Assembly (NCBI RefSeq): GCF_024496245.1
Contig: NZ_CP101740.1
Span: 372,001-436,000 of the forward strand
Direction of reading: 5' to 3'
Length of the DNA stretch: 64,000 bases
DNA from: Sphingomonas qomolangmaensis
GTDB taxonomy: Bacteria > Pseudomonadota > Alphaproteobacteria > Sphingomonadales > Sphingomonadaceae
Shown: in pieces, positions 51,543 to 60,820 of the stretch
Position numbering within the stretch: position 1 is the first letter of the stretch
Layout of the letters: the number at the start of each line of letters is the position of its first letter
Position numbers and translations under genes: made by a program
Notes under the pieces: generated by a model
The model's input: only the letters and a program-made list of their open reading frames with translations
What the model was told of the DNA's origin: nothing
The model's database searches: none

Positions 51543-52514
51543 ATGGCACGCTATCAGAATCTCTTCACCCAGGTGCAGCTTCGCGCCGCCCCCGAAATGG
51601 GTCCGCCGATGCACGGCGCCACCTTCGATCGCACCGGCCGCGGGAGCTATTCCTACTGGCTGGGCAAGCTCGGCAACGCGCAGTTGGGGCCGATCTATCT
51701 CGGGCCGCTGGGCATGGCCTCGCTGATCTGCGGGTTCCTCGCGTTCGAGATCATCGGTCTCAACATGTGGGCGTCGGTCAATTGGGATCCGGTGCAGTTC
51801 GTGCGCCAGCTCTTCTGGCTCGCGCTCGAGCCGCCAGGGCCCGAATGGGGCTTCACCCCCTTCGTTCCGCTGGCCGAGGGCGGCTGGTGGATCATGGCGG
51901 GAATGTTCATGACCGCCAGCGTGCTGCTGTGGTGCGCGCGGACCTATCGCCGCGCCAAGGCGCTCGGCATGGGGACGCATGTCACTTGGGCGTTCCTGAG
52001 CGCGATCTGGCTGATGCTGGTGCTGGGCTTCATCCGCCCGCTGCTGATGGGCAGCTGGGCCGAGGCGGTGCCGTTCGGCATCTTCCCGCACCTTGATTGG
52101 ACCGCGGCCTTCTCGATCCGCTACGGCAACCTCTTCTACAACCCGTTCCACTGCCTCTCGATCGTCTTCCTCTACGGGTCGACCCTGTTGTTCGCGATGC
52201 ACGGCGCAACGATCCTCGCGGTCGGCCGCTATGGCGGCGAGCGCGAGATCGAGCAGATCACCGATCGCGGCACCGCTGCCGAGCGCGCCGGGCTGTTCTG
52301 GCGCTGGACGATGGGCTTCAACGCGACGATGGAATCGATCCATCGCTGGGCGTGGTGGTTCGCGGTGCTGACGACGCTGACCGGCGGGATCGGCATCCTG
52401 CTCACCGGCACCGTGGTCGACAATTGGTATCTCTGGGCCATCCAGCATGGCTATGCGCCTGCCTATCCCGGCACCGGCGTGGTCGATCCCTCGCTTCCGG
52501 GAGCACCGCAATGA
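51543..52514 (+). CDS. pufM: Photosynthetic reaction centre M subunit
   Basis: A 323-residue partner of PufL. Visible are [18 protein letters not shown], the special-pair His in [24 protein letters not shown] and the iron-ligand His in [10 protein letters not shown]. The C-terminus (YAPAYPGTG) interacts with PufC in tetrahaem-bearing centres. It overlaps pufC by ATGA. No pufX or pufW gene follows. Confidence 0.97.
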   Translation: MARYQNLFTQVQLRAAPEMGPPMHGATFDRTGRGSYSYWLGKLGNAQLGPIYLGPLGMASLICGFLAFEIIGLNMWASVNWDPVQFVRQLFWLALEPPGPEWGFTPFVPLAEGGWWIMAGMFMTASVLLWCARTYRRAKALGMGTHVTWAFLSAIWLMLVLGFIRPLLMGSWAEAVPFGIFPHLDWTAAFSIRYGNLFYNPFHCLSIVFLYGSTLLFAMHGATILAVGRYGGEREIEQITDRGTAAERAGLFWRWTMGFNATMESIHRWAWWFAVLTTLTGGIGILLTGTVVDNWYLWAIQHGYAPAYPGTGVVDPSLPGAPQ

Positions 52515-53668
52515 GTATGCGTCATCGATCCACTGGCTTGCTGGTCGGCGTGACCGGCGCGGCGCTCGCGCTGTCGGGATGCGACCTGGGGCCCAAGCAG
52601 GTCGTCCAGACGGGGTTCCGAGGCACCGCCATGGCGCAGGTCACCGACCTGAACAACGTCAAGGAACAGGCGGCGATCCCCGACGATCCCTATGCGCTGC
52701 CGCCCGACACCGGGCCCAAGGCAAGCGAAGTGTATCAGAACGTCCAGGTGCTGGGCGACGTTTCGGCCGAGCGCTTCAACCATCTGATGGCGCAGATCAC
52801 GCAGTGGATCGCACCGCCCGAACAGGGCTGCAATTACTGCCACAATCCGGCGAACATGGCGTCGGACGAGATCTACACCAAGCTCGTCGCGCGGCAGATG
52901 CTGCTGATGACGCAGGAGGTGAACTCGAAATGGTCGAGCCACGTCAAGCAGACCGGGGTCACCTGCTACACCTGCCATCGCGGCAACGCGGTTCCGCAAT
53001 ATGTGTGGGCGGTGCAGCAGGGCACGCCCAACCCCAATTCGGTGCTGGGCAACAAGCGCGGGCAGAATACCCCCAACCCCAATGTCGGCTATGCCTCGCT
53101 GCCCTATGATCCCTTCGCGCTATATTTGACCGGCAAGGCGAACTCGCGGGTCGCGGGCAAGACGATCTATCCGGCCTATGGCGAGGGGCAGGGCAAATCG
53201 GTGAAGGAAGCCGAGGCGAGCTATGGCTTCATGATGCATCTGTCGACCTCGCTCGGGGTCAATTGCACCTTCTGCCACAATACCCAGTCGCTGGGTGCGT
53301 GGAACCTGAGCCGGCCACAGCGCGCCACCGCCTATTATGGCATCCGCATGGTCGGCAACATCAACGATGCGCACATCACGCCGCTGGCGCCGATCTTCCC
53401 CGCCAACCGCAAGGGGCCGCAGGGCGATCCGTACAAGGTGAACTGCATGACCTGCCACCAGGGGCTGCAAAAGCCGCTCGGCGGGGTTAGCATGCTGGCG
53501 CGGTCGCCGGTCCTGCGCGGCCCGGTCGGTCAGGTCGCAGTCGCCGAGGATGTCGGCGGCGCTGCGGGGCGGGTCGCGACCGAGCAGGCGTTCGACGCGC
53601 CCGAGGCGGTGAATACCGGTCCGGCGGCGGCCCCTGCCGACCGGCCGAGCGCCCCGGTGGCGAAGTAG
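52511..53668 (+). CDS. pufC: Reaction centre tetrahaem cytochrome c subunit
   Basis: A 385-residue lipoprotein (signal ending LALSGC) that donates electrons to the special pair on the periplasmic side. Four CxxCH haem sites are present: CNYCH, CYTCH, CTFCH and CMTCH. Axial Met candidates lie in [18 protein letters not shown] and YGFMMHL. The last 50 or so residues are Ala/Pro/Val-rich. Maturation requires the Ccm system encoded 17 kb upstream. Last gene of the puf operon. Confidence 0.96.
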   Translation: MSMRHRSTGLLVGVTGAALALSGCDLGPKQVVQTGFRGTAMAQVTDLNNVKEQAAIPDDPYALPPDTGPKASEVYQNVQVLGDVSAERFNHLMAQITQWIAPPEQGCNYCHNPANMASDEIYTKLVARQMLLMTQEVNSKWSSHVKQTGVTCYTCHRGNAVPQYVWAVQQGTPNPNSVLGNKRGQNTPNPNVGYASLPYDPFALYLTGKANSRVAGKTIYPAYGEGQGKSVKEAEASYGFMMHLSTSLGVNCTFCHNTQSLGAWNLSRPQRATAYYGIRMVGNINDAHITPLAPIFPANRKGPQGDPYKVNCMTCHQGLQKPLGGVSMLARSPVLRGPVGQVAVAEDVGGAAGRVATEQAFDAPEAVNTGPAAAPADRPSAPVAK

Positions 53669-53689
53669 CGGAGCCCGAAGCGCTTCCAA

Positions 53690-53826
53690 CCCTCTCCCGC
53701 TAGCGGGAGAGGGTTGGGTGAGGGCCTTGTTCCTCTTCTCCCGTGCGTGACCAGGTCAACAACCCTCACCGCTGCGACTAGGCAGCAAGCTGCCAAGTCT
53801 CGCTCTTCTCCCGCAAGCGGAAGAGA
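53690..53826. repeat. Palindromic repeat pair downstream of pufC
   Basis: A perfect 11-bp stem CCCTCTCCCGC-ta-GCGGGAGAGGG at 53690-53713, then a degenerate partner (CTCTTCTCCCGC-aa-GCGGAAGAGA) around 53803-53826. Flanks gggttgggtgaggg and caaccctcacc face each other as in the other pairs. The first hairpin, 22 bases after the pufC stop, may protect or terminate the puf message. Confidence 0.7.
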
Positions 53827-53846
53827 ATGAACTCGCCGGAGGTCCA

Positions 53847-55109
53847 ATGCATGACCTGAGCAACCGCAGCCATCCGCTGCGCGCCAGCCTTTCGGCCGAG
53901 ATGCATGTCCGCCGGCTGCCGCGGTTCGCCAGCCCGTGTCGCTTGCTCCAGGTCGTGACGCTGCTTGGTGACGCCGCCGCGCGCGAAAGCCGCGCCTATA
54001 TCGAGGATATCGCCACCGCGCATGGCCAGACGATCGCGACCGCCTCGCGCTATGCGGTGCTACCGATCGGGCCGTTCACCTTGGTGTGGGAAGGACATAC
54101 CGAATTCGCGAGCTTCACGCTGATCCTGGCAGGCGCGTTCGCCGATCCGTTTGACACCGGGGTGTTCGATGGCGAAGCCGCATCGATCCTGATCGGCCTG
54201 CCTGGCCAGGTCATCCGGGCGACGCAGATCGCGGTGCTGCGCCATCCCGCAGGCATGCCGCCGCGCGAGACGCTGGCGACTTGGTTCGATCCATCGGCGA
54301 TCGTCGTCTGCGACGTCGCCGAGGGCAACGCTCGGATCGCATCGGATTTCATGCTCCACCCCGACGGCTTCGGCCGGCTGCTGATCGACGATATCTCGCT
54401 CGAGGGCGACGAGGCAGCGCAGCTGGTCGTGCGGCTGCAGGAGCTCGGCAATTACCGCAACATGGCGCTGCTCGGGCTGCCGATGGCGCAGCAGCTGACC
54501 CCCGAAGTCACCGCGATCGAGGCGCGGCTGTCGGCGCTGACGCACGAGGTGTCCGAGCGCAGCACCAATGACGACGCCTTGCTCGACGAACTCACCTCGG
54601 TCGCCGCCGAGCTCGCACGGCTGGTCGCCACCACGCGCTACCGCATGAGTGCGACGCGCGCCTATGCCGAGCTCAGCATGGAGCGGCTGCGCAGCCTGGG
54701 GATCGGCGCGGTGCGCGGCTTCCAGACGCTGGCCGACTTTACCGAACGCCGGCTGGTGCCCGCGGTGCGGACGTGTGCGAGCTTTTCGAACCGGCTCGAG
54801 GACCTGTCGCAGCGCACCGCCTGGACCAGCTCGCTGCTACGCACCCGGATCGACATTGCGCTCGCCAAGCAGAATCGCGACCTGCTCGAATCGATGGACC
54901 GCCGCACCCAATTGCAACTGCGGCTGCAACAGGCGGTCGAGGGGCTGTCGGTGGTCGCGATCAGCTATTATCTCGTTTCGCTGATCGGCTATCTCGCCTA
55001 TCCCGCGGGCGCCGAGGCCAAGCCCTATATCGTCGCCGGCGCGGTGCCGGTGGTGATGCTGGCGGTGTGGTGGATGGCGCGGCGGCTGCGCAAGGGCTTC
55101 GCCGAATAG
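53847..55109 (+). CDS. DUF3422 family membrane-anchored protein
   Basis: A 420-residue protein starting behind GGAGGTCC. The N-terminal part (SHPLRASLSAEMHVRRLPR, then LVWEGHTEFASFTLI) and the long helical middle (RLSALTHEVSER, RTRIDIALAKQNRDLLESMDRR) match DUF3422 proteins. Two C-terminal membrane helices are clear (VAISYYLVSLIGYLAY and PYIVAGAVPVVMLAVWWMA). Function unknown. It and the next two genes separate the puf and puh arms of the photosynthesis cluster. Confidence 0.85.
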   Translation: MHDLSNRSHPLRASLSAEMHVRRLPRFASPCRLLQVVTLLGDAAARESRAYIEDIATAHGQTIATASRYAVLPIGPFTLVWEGHTEFASFTLILAGAFADPFDTGVFDGEAASILIGLPGQVIRATQIAVLRHPAGMPPRETLATWFDPSAIVVCDVAEGNARIASDFMLHPDGFGRLLIDDISLEGDEAAQLVVRLQELGNYRNMALLGLPMAQQLTPEVTAIEARLSALTHEVSERSTNDDALLDELTSVAAELARLVATTRYRMSATRAYAELSMERLRSLGIGAVRGFQTLADFTERRLVPAVRTCASFSNRLEDLSQRTAWTSSLLRTRIDIALAKQNRDLLESMDRRTQLQLRLQQAVEGLSVVAISYYLVSLIGYLAYPAGAEAKPYIVAGAVPVVMLAVWWMARRLRKGFAE

Positions 55110-55151
55110 CGGCTCATCGCCGGTTCAGCCGTTGCTCGCGATAGGAGGTAC

Positions 55152-55820
55152 ATGGAAATCGATCGCCGTTCGTTGCTGCGCACCGCGCTGCTCACGCCCA
55201 TCGCGCTCGCCGCGGGCTGTGCGGGGTCGATCGGCGCCTTGTCGGTCGAAGACGGCGTGTACCGGCTGCTGAGCCTGTCGAGCCAGCGCGCCTTTGCCCG
55301 GCTGACGATCCCCGGCGGCTTCTACGACGACCAACTCACCCGGATCGTGCCCCCCGCTAGCGGCGGTGACGGCGTGCTGAGCGCAGTGCTGCGCACCAAC
55401 GCGGTACGCCGCCAAGTCGCGATGGCGATGAACGAGATCGCGGTCGAAGCCGCCGATCGCGCCGCGCCGATCGTCATCGATACGATCCGCCGGATGTCGT
55501 TCGCCGATGCGCTGGCGATCGCGCGCGGCGGCCCGACCGCGGCGACCGACCTGCTCGAAGCGCAGGTGGGCGATCGGCTGATCGAGGCGATGTTCCCCGA
55601 ATTCTCGCTGGGGCTATCGGGCGATGTCGTCGAAATCCTTGGCGCGATCGCGGGGGCGGGCGGCGGCCCTAATTATGCTGGCCTGGCACGCAGCGCCTCG
55701 GCGCTCGCCAACCGCAGCATCTTCCGCGCGATCGGCCGCGAGGAGGCGGGGATCCGCGCCAACCCGCAGGCGACGCGCGATCCGGCGATCCTGGCGTTGC
55801 TCACCGCGGGTAGCCGCTAG
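55152..55820 (+). CDS. DUF4197-like lipoprotein
   Basis: A 222-residue protein with a lipoprotein/Tat-like signal (MEIDRRSLLRTALL ... LAAGC). The later strings DTIRRMSFADALAIARGGPTAAT and LIEAMFPEFSLGL resemble DUF4197 proteins of the periplasm, where (I/M)xxADAxxIxxGG is typical. AGGAGGTAC gives a strong ribosome site for the ATG at 55152. Function unknown. It may be co-transcribed with the DUF3422 gene 42 bases upstream. Confidence 0.65.
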   Translation: MEIDRRSLLRTALLTPIALAAGCAGSIGALSVEDGVYRLLSLSSQRAFARLTIPGGFYDDQLTRIVPPASGGDGVLSAVLRTNAVRRQVAMAMNEIAVEAADRAAPIVIDTIRRMSFADALAIARGGPTAATDLLEAQVGDRLIEAMFPEFSLGLSGDVVEILGAIAGAGGGPNYAGLARSASALANRSIFRAIGREEAGIRANPQATRDPAILALLTAGSR

Positions 55821-55889
55821 GGGCGACTGTGCCGCCCAGGCTATAAAATTGCGCTAGGTCGCTTGAGTTTCGGATGCTGCTGTTTTGAA

Positions 55890-55904
55890 TGTCCATAATG
55901 GACA
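55890..55904. promoter_or_regulatory. 15-bp perfect palindrome resembling a compressed PpsR dyad
   Basis: TGTCCATAATGGACA has the same TGTCCA / TGGACA half-sites as the crtD-crtF box but a 3-base spacer instead of 6, giving TGT-N9-ACA. It lies 83 bases upstream of the cysteine-patterned small protein gene. Function inferred only from the dyad. Confidence 0.4.
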
Positions 55905-55987
55905 TGGTTGAGCCGTAACTCGAACTAAGCCGATGATATGCTCGACTAGTCGCGGACCGCGACGACCCTGCACATCATCTGGAGATC

Positions 55988-56290
55988 ATGATGACCGAGG
56001 TTCCCTTGCACCCTAGTGTTATGGCCGACGATGAAACATCGTTGGAGGCGACCCGAGAATTCTTCGTCAAATGCGGGCTGATGAAGGAAGGCGATCGTTT
56101 CGTGGTCGACGAAGCCGCAACGAGCTTAACCGAATCCGATGTAGAGCCCGATGTCGGCATCACCGATTGTGAATCGACCTGCACGGCGGCCTATGAAATC
56201 GCGAAGCTTGCCTGCGCGATTTCAGGAAGCAGCAGCTGCAAAAGGCGCGCCAAAGCTGCTTACCAAGTTTGCCTTCTGGCCTGCGGATAA
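55988..56290 (+). CDS. Orphan small protein with symmetric six-cysteine hairpin pattern
   Basis: A 100-residue protein not recognised as a known family. Residues 1-58 are acidic with one Cys (29) and no signal peptide. Residues 61-99 hold six Cys spaced C-x3-C-x10-C-x7-C-x10-C-x3-C, a mirror-symmetric layout suited to two antiparallel helices joined by three disulfides (61-99, 65-95, 76-84). GGAG at 55981-55984 fits the second ATG (55991) better than the first. Codons such as TTA, GTA and AGG, and lower GC, set it apart from its neighbours. It could be a precursor peptide, a toxin-like or a metal/redox protein; no maturation gene is adjacent. Confidence 0.6.
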   Translation: MMTEVPLHPSVMADDETSLEATREFFVKCGLMKEGDRFVVDEAATSLTESDVEPDVGITDCESTCTAAYEIAKLACAISGSSSCKRRAKAAYQVCLLACG

Positions 56291-56298
56291 CGAATTGC

Positions 56299-56324
56299 GA
56301 GGGCAACGGGGTCGTGTTGCCCTC
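56299..56324. terminator. Hairpin between convergent small-protein gene and hemA
   Basis: A perfect 9-bp stem GAGGGCAAC / GTTGCCCTC with an 8-base loop, 8 bases after the small-protein stop and just beyond the hemA stop. There is no clear T-run on either side, so it may act as a bidirectional weak terminator or 3'-end stabiliser. Confidence 0.55.
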
Positions 56325-56330
56325 CAGCCG

Positions 56331-57551
56331 CTAGGCTGCCATTTCGCGCCGCGCGAGTTCGCACATCGACCAGATTTCGCTGAGGCCTCGCACCAGCCGG
56401 TCGATATCGTCGTCCGAATGGACCGGCGATGGGGTTAGCCGCAGCCGTTCGGTGCCGACCGGGACGGTGGGATAGTTGATCGGCTGCACATAGATGCCGT
56501 GATGCTCCATCAGCCAGTCGCTGATGCGTTTGCACTTCTTGGCATCGCCCACCATCACCGGGATGATGTGGCTGGGGTTCTCGATCGTCGGGATACCGAT
56601 CGCGTCGAGGCGGCGGCGGACATAGGCGACGCGTTCCTGATGGCGTTCGCGCTCGACCTGGCTGGTCTTGAGGTGGCGGATGCTGGCGGCGGCGCCTGCG
56701 GCCAGCGCCGGGGGCAGGGCCGTCGTGAAGATGAAGCCGCTGGCGAAGCTGCGGACGAAATCGCACACCGCCGCCGAACCAGCGATATAGCCGCCCATCA
56801 CCCCGAACGCTTTGCCCAGCGTCCCTTCGATCACGGTGATCCGGTCCATCAGGCCGCGCGCTTCCGCAACTCCGCCGCCGCGCGGGCCGTACAGGCCGAC
56901 GCCATGGACTTCGTCGATATAGCTCATCGCGCCATGGCGTTCGCACACATCGAGGATTTCCTCGATCGGCGCGATGTCGCCGTCCATCGAATAGACGCTT
57001 TCGAACACCACCAATTTGGGCCGGTCGGGGTCCATTGCCGACAGGCGGCGGTCGAGATCCTCGGGGTCGTTATGCGCGAAGCGATGGCATTCGGCGCGGC
57101 TGTGGCGGATGCCCTCGATCATGCTGGCATGGTTGAGCGCGTCGGAGAGCACGATGCAGCCGGGGATGCGCGCTGCGAGCGTCGAGAGTGCCGCCCAGTT
57201 CGAGACATAGCCGCTGGTGAACAGCAACGCCGATTCCTTGCCGTGCAGGTCGGCCAGCTCGCGCTCGAGCTCGACATGCGCATGCGTCGTGCCCGAGATG
57301 TTGCGCGTGCCGCCCGCGCCCGCGCCGCAGCGGTCGAGCGTTTCGTGCATCGCGCTCAGCACCGCCGGGTGCTGGCCCATGCCGAGATAGTCGTTCGAGC
57401 ACCACACGGTGACCTTGTCGACGCCTTCATGATTGAAGCAGGTGGCATGCGGAAAAGCGCCTGCCTTGCGTTCTAGTTCGGCGAATACGCGATACCGGCC
57501 GTCTTCGCGCAGGACATCCAGTTCGGTCTGGAAAAACGCTTCATAGTCCAT
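56331..57551 (-). CDS. hemA: 5-aminolevulinate synthase
   Basis: A 406-residue PLP enzyme condensing glycine and succinyl-CoA (Shemin pathway), the first step of tetrapyrrole synthesis. It starts [12 protein letters not shown]; shows [44 protein letters not shown] and the PLP lysine in [20 protein letters not shown] at 57551 is the family start. It is the last gene of the puh-acsF run, 15 bases after puhE, so this copy is probably dedicated to photosynthesis. Confidence 0.96.
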   Translation of the reverse strand: MDYEAFFQTELDVLREDGRYRVFAELERKAGAFPHATCFNHEGVDKVTVWCSNDYLGMGQHPAVLSAMHETLDRCGAGAGGTRNISGTTHAHVELERELADLHGKESALLFTSGYVSNWAALSTLAARIPGCIVLSDALNHASMIEGIRHSRAECHRFAHNDPEDLDRRLSAMDPDRPKLVVFESVYSMDGDIAPIEEILDVCERHGAMSYIDEVHGVGLYGPRGGGVAEARGLMDRITVIEGTLGKAFGVMGGYIAGSAAVCDFVRSFASGFIFTTALPPALAAGAAASIRHLKTSQVERERHQERVAYVRRRLDAIGIPTIENPSHIIPVMVGDAKKCKRISDWLMEHHGIYVQPINYPTVPVGTERLRLTPSPVHSDDDIDRLVRGLSEIWSMCELARREMAA

Positions 57552-57566
57552 GCGATACCTCCCCAA

Positions 57567-58349
57567 TCAATCCAGTGTGGCGGTTCGAACCGCCTTGTTT
57601 TTGGGCTTTGCGGCCGAGGCCCAGACCCACATTTTCCCGTCGCGCAGCGGCAGGACCAGAAACAGATGCTCGACCACGCCGAGCGCGCCCAAGCCGACCA
57701 GCAGCATCGCGGTGATCGCTGTGCCCCCGCTCGAGCCCTGCGCGAAATTCCACGCCCAGATCACCTGCGCGACCCCGAGCGCCAGCGAGACAGGATACCA
57801 GACGTTGATCGGCCGTGTGCCGAAATAGGTCTTGAGATAGGCCAGATGCGCCGGGAAGATCTCGTCGGACAGGTTCGCGACGCCCAGGAACAGGTTGATC
57901 TTGGCCGACAGCCGCAGTGCGAACAACAATGCGAAGGTGAGCGGCGCTCCTTGGTTGGGCTGGCCCCAGCACAATATGAACAGTGCGATCGCGGTGGCCG
58001 CGAGCGCGACTTCGTGATGGATCACCGTCTCGGTAGCGGCGCGGAAGCGCGCCATGCCGGTGGCACCGGCGGGGCAGGGGGTGCGGCGCGGCCCCGCGAC
58101 GAAGCCCATGAGGAACCCCATCTCGTGCCAGCCCCAGATCACGATCGCCGCGGCAAAACCGATATAGGCCCCGCTCGCGCTGGCATCGCGCGCCACCCAC
58201 CAGATCGCACCCGTCGCCGCCAGCGCCGCGACGCCCGCCAGCCGGAAGCTGGTGCGGAAGGTCGCGCGCGGGCGGCTGTCGAGCCAGACCACCGCGGCGG
58301 TGCCGACGAACCACATGAGCAGTGCGAACAGAAGCGGCGGAAAGGTCAC
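57567..58349 (-). CDS. puhE: Photosynthetic complex assembly protein PuhE
   Basis: A 260-residue membrane protein with seven or eight helices (DUF3623 type), conserved between acsF and hemA in purple bacteria and affecting reaction-centre assembly and bacteriochlorophyll output. Strings include [41 protein letters not shown] and [13 protein letters not shown]. The start is GTG at 58349, overlapping the acsF stop (GTGA). Confidence 0.9.
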   Translation of the reverse strand: MTFPPLLFALLMWFVGTAAVVWLDSRPRATFRTSFRLAGVAALAATGAIWWVARDASASGAYIGFAAAIVIWGWHEMGFLMGFVAGPRRTPCPAGATGMARFRAATETVIHHEVALAATAIALFILCWGQPNQGAPLTFALLFALRLSAKINLFLGVANLSDEIFPAHLAYLKTYFGTRPINVWYPVSLALGVAQVIWAWNFAQGSSGGTAITAMLLVGLGALGVVEHLFLVLPLRDGKMWVWASAAKPKNKAVRTATLD

Positions 58350-59437
58350 CAGGCGGGCACCATCCGGACGCTGGCCGGCGCCTGGTTGCGCTCGGCACGG
58401 TGGCAATAGAGCCGGACGAAGGCGATGCCCGCCGCCGCCATGCCGGTCACGCGCCGGAAGCCACCGACGATCCCGCCCTGCTGCTTGCCCGCCTCGATCC
58501 GCGCTGCCGCCAGGCGGATCGACTCGAGCCCGGCGCGGAAGACGTCGCTGTCGGTGTCGAGCACGACGGGGAACACCTGCCGGGTGATCGCCGAGCAGAC
58601 GCGATAGACCTGCAGGTCATATTCGGTCGGGTCGATCCCCAGCCCCTTGTGGAATTCGGGGCGGTTGTGATCGCGCACGTACATCGTCGCATATACCGCG
58701 ACCAGGAAGAAGCGGATCCACAGCTTGTTGGTGCCCGCCAGCAGCTTGGGATCGGCGCGCATCAGCAGCGCGAACGCCTCGCCATGGCTGAACTCGTCGT
58801 TGCACCATTCCTCGAACCAATTGAAGATCGGGTGGAAGCGGTGATCGGGATTGCGCGCCAGATGGCGGAAGATCGTGATGTAGCGCGCATAGCCGATCTT
58901 TTCGGACAGATACGTCGCGTAGAAGATGAATTTGGGCCGAAAATACGTGTATTTCTTGGCGCGGGTCAGGAAGCCCAGGTCGATGCCGATCCCGGCGTCC
59001 TTCAGCGTATCGTTGATGAAGCCCGCATGCCGGCTTTCGTCGCGGCTCATCAGCCGGAAAAGCTGTTTCACGTCGGGATTGTTGGTCCGCTTGGCGATCT
59101 CGGCATAGAGGATGCAGCCCGAGAATTCGGCGGTGAGCGAACTCACCAGGAAGTCGATGAACTCCTCGCGAAGCCCGTCGGGCAGGCCTTCGATCACGCC
59201 TTCGAATGCGCGGGTGCGCTTGAAATGCGCCTTGCGCGGATCGGCCGCCATCTCGGCGATCAGCACGTCCCATTCGGCGCGCACGCTCGATACGTCGATC
59301 GCGTCGAGCGCGTCGAAATCGGTGGTGTAGAAGCGCGGGGACAGCGCGGTGTCCTGGGCAGCGATCGCCATGGTATCGGGCACGTGCGGGTCGTGGACCA
59401 GCGTGTCGGCGGCGACGGTGGCGGTGATCGCGTTCAT
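58346..59437 (-). CDS. acsF: Mg-protoporphyrin IX monomethyl ester oxidative cyclase, aerobic
   Basis: A 363-residue diiron oxygenase forming the fifth ring of (bacterio)chlorophyll with O2. Metal ligand motifs are [14 protein letters not shown] and [15 protein letters not shown], with an earlier Glu in [19 protein letters not shown]. Its presence shows that pigment can be made in air; the anaerobic bchE is not in the window. ATG at 59437 overlaps the bciE stop (ATGA). Confidence 0.96.
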   Translation of the reverse strand: MNAITATVAADTLVHDPHVPDTMAIAAQDTALSPRFYTTDFDALDAIDVSSVRAEWDVLIAEMAADPRKAHFKRTRAFEGVIEGLPDGLREEFIDFLVSSLTAEFSGCILYAEIAKRTNNPDVKQLFRLMSRDESRHAGFINDTLKDAGIGIDLGFLTRAKKYTYFRPKFIFYATYLSEKIGYARYITIFRHLARNPDHRFHPIFNWFEEWCNDEFSHGEAFALLMRADPKLLAGTNKLWIRFFLVAVYATMYVRDHNRPEFHKGLGIDPTEYDLQVYRVCSAITRQVFPVVLDTDSDVFRAGLESIRLAAARIEAGKQQGGIVGGFRRVTGMAAAGIAFVRLYCHRAERNQAPASVRMVPAW

Positions 59438-59724
59438 GTGAGGCTCCGTGGGCTGAAGCTGACTTCGTAGAGTTCGGTCATTTCGAAATGACCGGCGAAC
59501 TTGGTCCACAGCCGCTCGACCACGCTCGCGCGTTCGACGGTGGCGATCCGGTCGAAGCTGCGGCGCTCGCCGAAATCGACATGGATCGGCGCGCCATGGA
59601 CGCGGACGCTGTCGCCGGGCTCGAGCGCGACCCCGCCCGCCAGGTGGACATGCGCGCAGAGGAACTCATCGCTATGCTCGACCTCGATGCGGCAGGGCGT
59701 ATCGAAGCGCTTGCGGCCGATCAT
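59434..59724 (-). CDS. bciE: Probable cyclase auxiliary subunit BciE
   Basis: A 96-residue soluble protein between puhC and acsF, coupled to both by 4-base overlaps. Size and position match the small gene in the Rhodobacter sphaeroides puh operon shown to be an auxiliary subunit (BciE) of AcsF. Visible strings are [21 protein letters not shown] and [19 protein letters not shown]; the latter fits small beta-rich proteins. Assignment rests mainly on synteny. Confidence 0.75.
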   Translation of the reverse strand: MIGRKRFDTPCRIEVEHSDEFLCAHVHLAGGVALEPGDSVRVHGAPIHVDFGERRSFDRIATVERASVVERLWTKFAGHFEMTELYEVSFSPRSLT

Positions 59725-60194
59725 TTCGCGGGTCCTCGCTGGAGCAGTGCCGCAAAGGCGGCGCGATTGTCGTTGCCGAAGCCGTTGAGCTCGACGATCC
59801 GTCCGGTCGAGGGGTCGCTGAGCGACAGCCCGCCATCGGCCCAGGCGGTGAGGGTGAAGGGCGGTTCGTTGCCGATGCCGCGCATCCGCCGGTCGCGTGC
59901 CATGCCGCGCATCACCCCGCGCACAAACCCCGTCTGCTGGCCGGGTTCGATCACTGCGGGGGTGTCGCCGATCCGCTCGATCAGCACGCCGCCATCGGCC
60001 TGGTCGAAGAAGCGCAGGCTGCGGCTGTCGATCGCCGCGACGCCAGCGGCGGCGCGCTCGAGGACCGGCGACGCGGTCGGCGGCATCTGCGCGAGGCGGA
60101 ACGCCGCGGTCATCGCCAGCGCCAGCCCCACCAGCACCGCGACCATCATCAAGGCGCCGCGCGGGACGGTGTTTTCATGGCTGTGCGCGCTCAT
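59721..60194 (-). CDS. puhC: Photosynthetic complex assembly protein PuhC
   Basis: A 157-residue protein with one N-terminal membrane helix (about residues 14-34) and a periplasmic domain (SRSLRFFDQADGGVLIERIG, RGMARDRRMRGIG). PuhC promotes LH1-reaction-centre organisation. It overlaps puhB and bciE by 4 bases each. Confidence 0.92.
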   Translation of the reverse strand: MSAHSHENTVPRGALMMVAVLVGLALAMTAAFRLAQMPPTASPVLERAAAGVAAIDSRSLRFFDQADGGVLIERIGDTPAVIEPGQQTGFVRGVMRGMARDRRMRGIGNEPPFTLTAWADGGLSLSDPSTGRIVELNGFGNDNRAAFAALLQRGPAK

Positions 60195-60820
60195 GCCGCG
60201 ACCGCCTCGCCATAGCTATGCACCGAGGGCTGCGGCATTGCCGGGCTGGCCTCCCCCTGCGGACTGGCCGCCAGGCACAGCCGCGCGATCAACGCGCCGA
60301 CCTGCTGGGCTTCGGGAATGCTGCGCAGCATCGGCTGCGGCTTTGACAGCTTCCACGGACGGGCATGGGGCCAAAGCGCAACATAACCAAGGTTCTGCGC
60401 TCCCGTGACGTTCAATGCAACATCGCCGGTGCCGTCGGCACGGGTTACCAGATCGACCGATCCGACCAGCGTCAGCGGCAGGTTGATGCACTTGGGCAGC
60501 GCGATTCCGATGCGCAGTACGAGCCGTTTGTCGGTGAGCGTATACACCGCGCCGCGTGCGGTGCCCCAGGCGATCAGCGACAGCAGCGCGACGCAGGCGA
60601 CTCCCGACAGCGCGGTCATCGCGATGCCGAACAAATTGCCCCCCGATCCGATCGCCGCGACGATCGTCAGCAGCGTGAAATAGCCCGCGACCATCCGGGT
60701 GTGGAACGCGGTGCGCGCAAGCGTCCGCCATTCGGGCTTTCCCTGCCAAACGATGCGTTCACCGCGTGGCAGCGGGGCGGGGAGGCCGGGAACCGGCTCG
60801 ATTTCATATTCGGTGATCAC
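60191..60820 (-). CDS. puhB: Photosynthetic complex assembly protein PuhB
   Basis: A 209-residue membrane protein with about three helices (PH-domain/YdbT-like core: GERIVWQGKPEWRTLARTAF, AVYTLTDKRLVLRIG). PuhB is a reaction-centre assembly factor acting with PuhA. The start is GTG at 60820, inside the puhA stop (GTGA). Confidence 0.92.
   Translation of the reverse strand: MITEYEIEPVPGLPAPLPRGERIVWQGKPEWRTLARTAFHTRMVAGYFTLLTIVAAIGSGGNLFGIAMTALSGVACVALLSLIAWGTARGAVYTLTDKRLVLRIGIALPKCINLPLTLVGSVDLVTRADGTGDVALNVTGAQNLGYVALWPHARPWKLSKPQPMLRSIPEAQQVGALIARLCLAASPQGEASPAMPQPSVHSYGEAVAA

Noticed and set aside
52511..53846. A pufX or pufW gene after pufM
   Set aside because: pufC begins inside the pufM stop and no small membrane ORF follows pufC.
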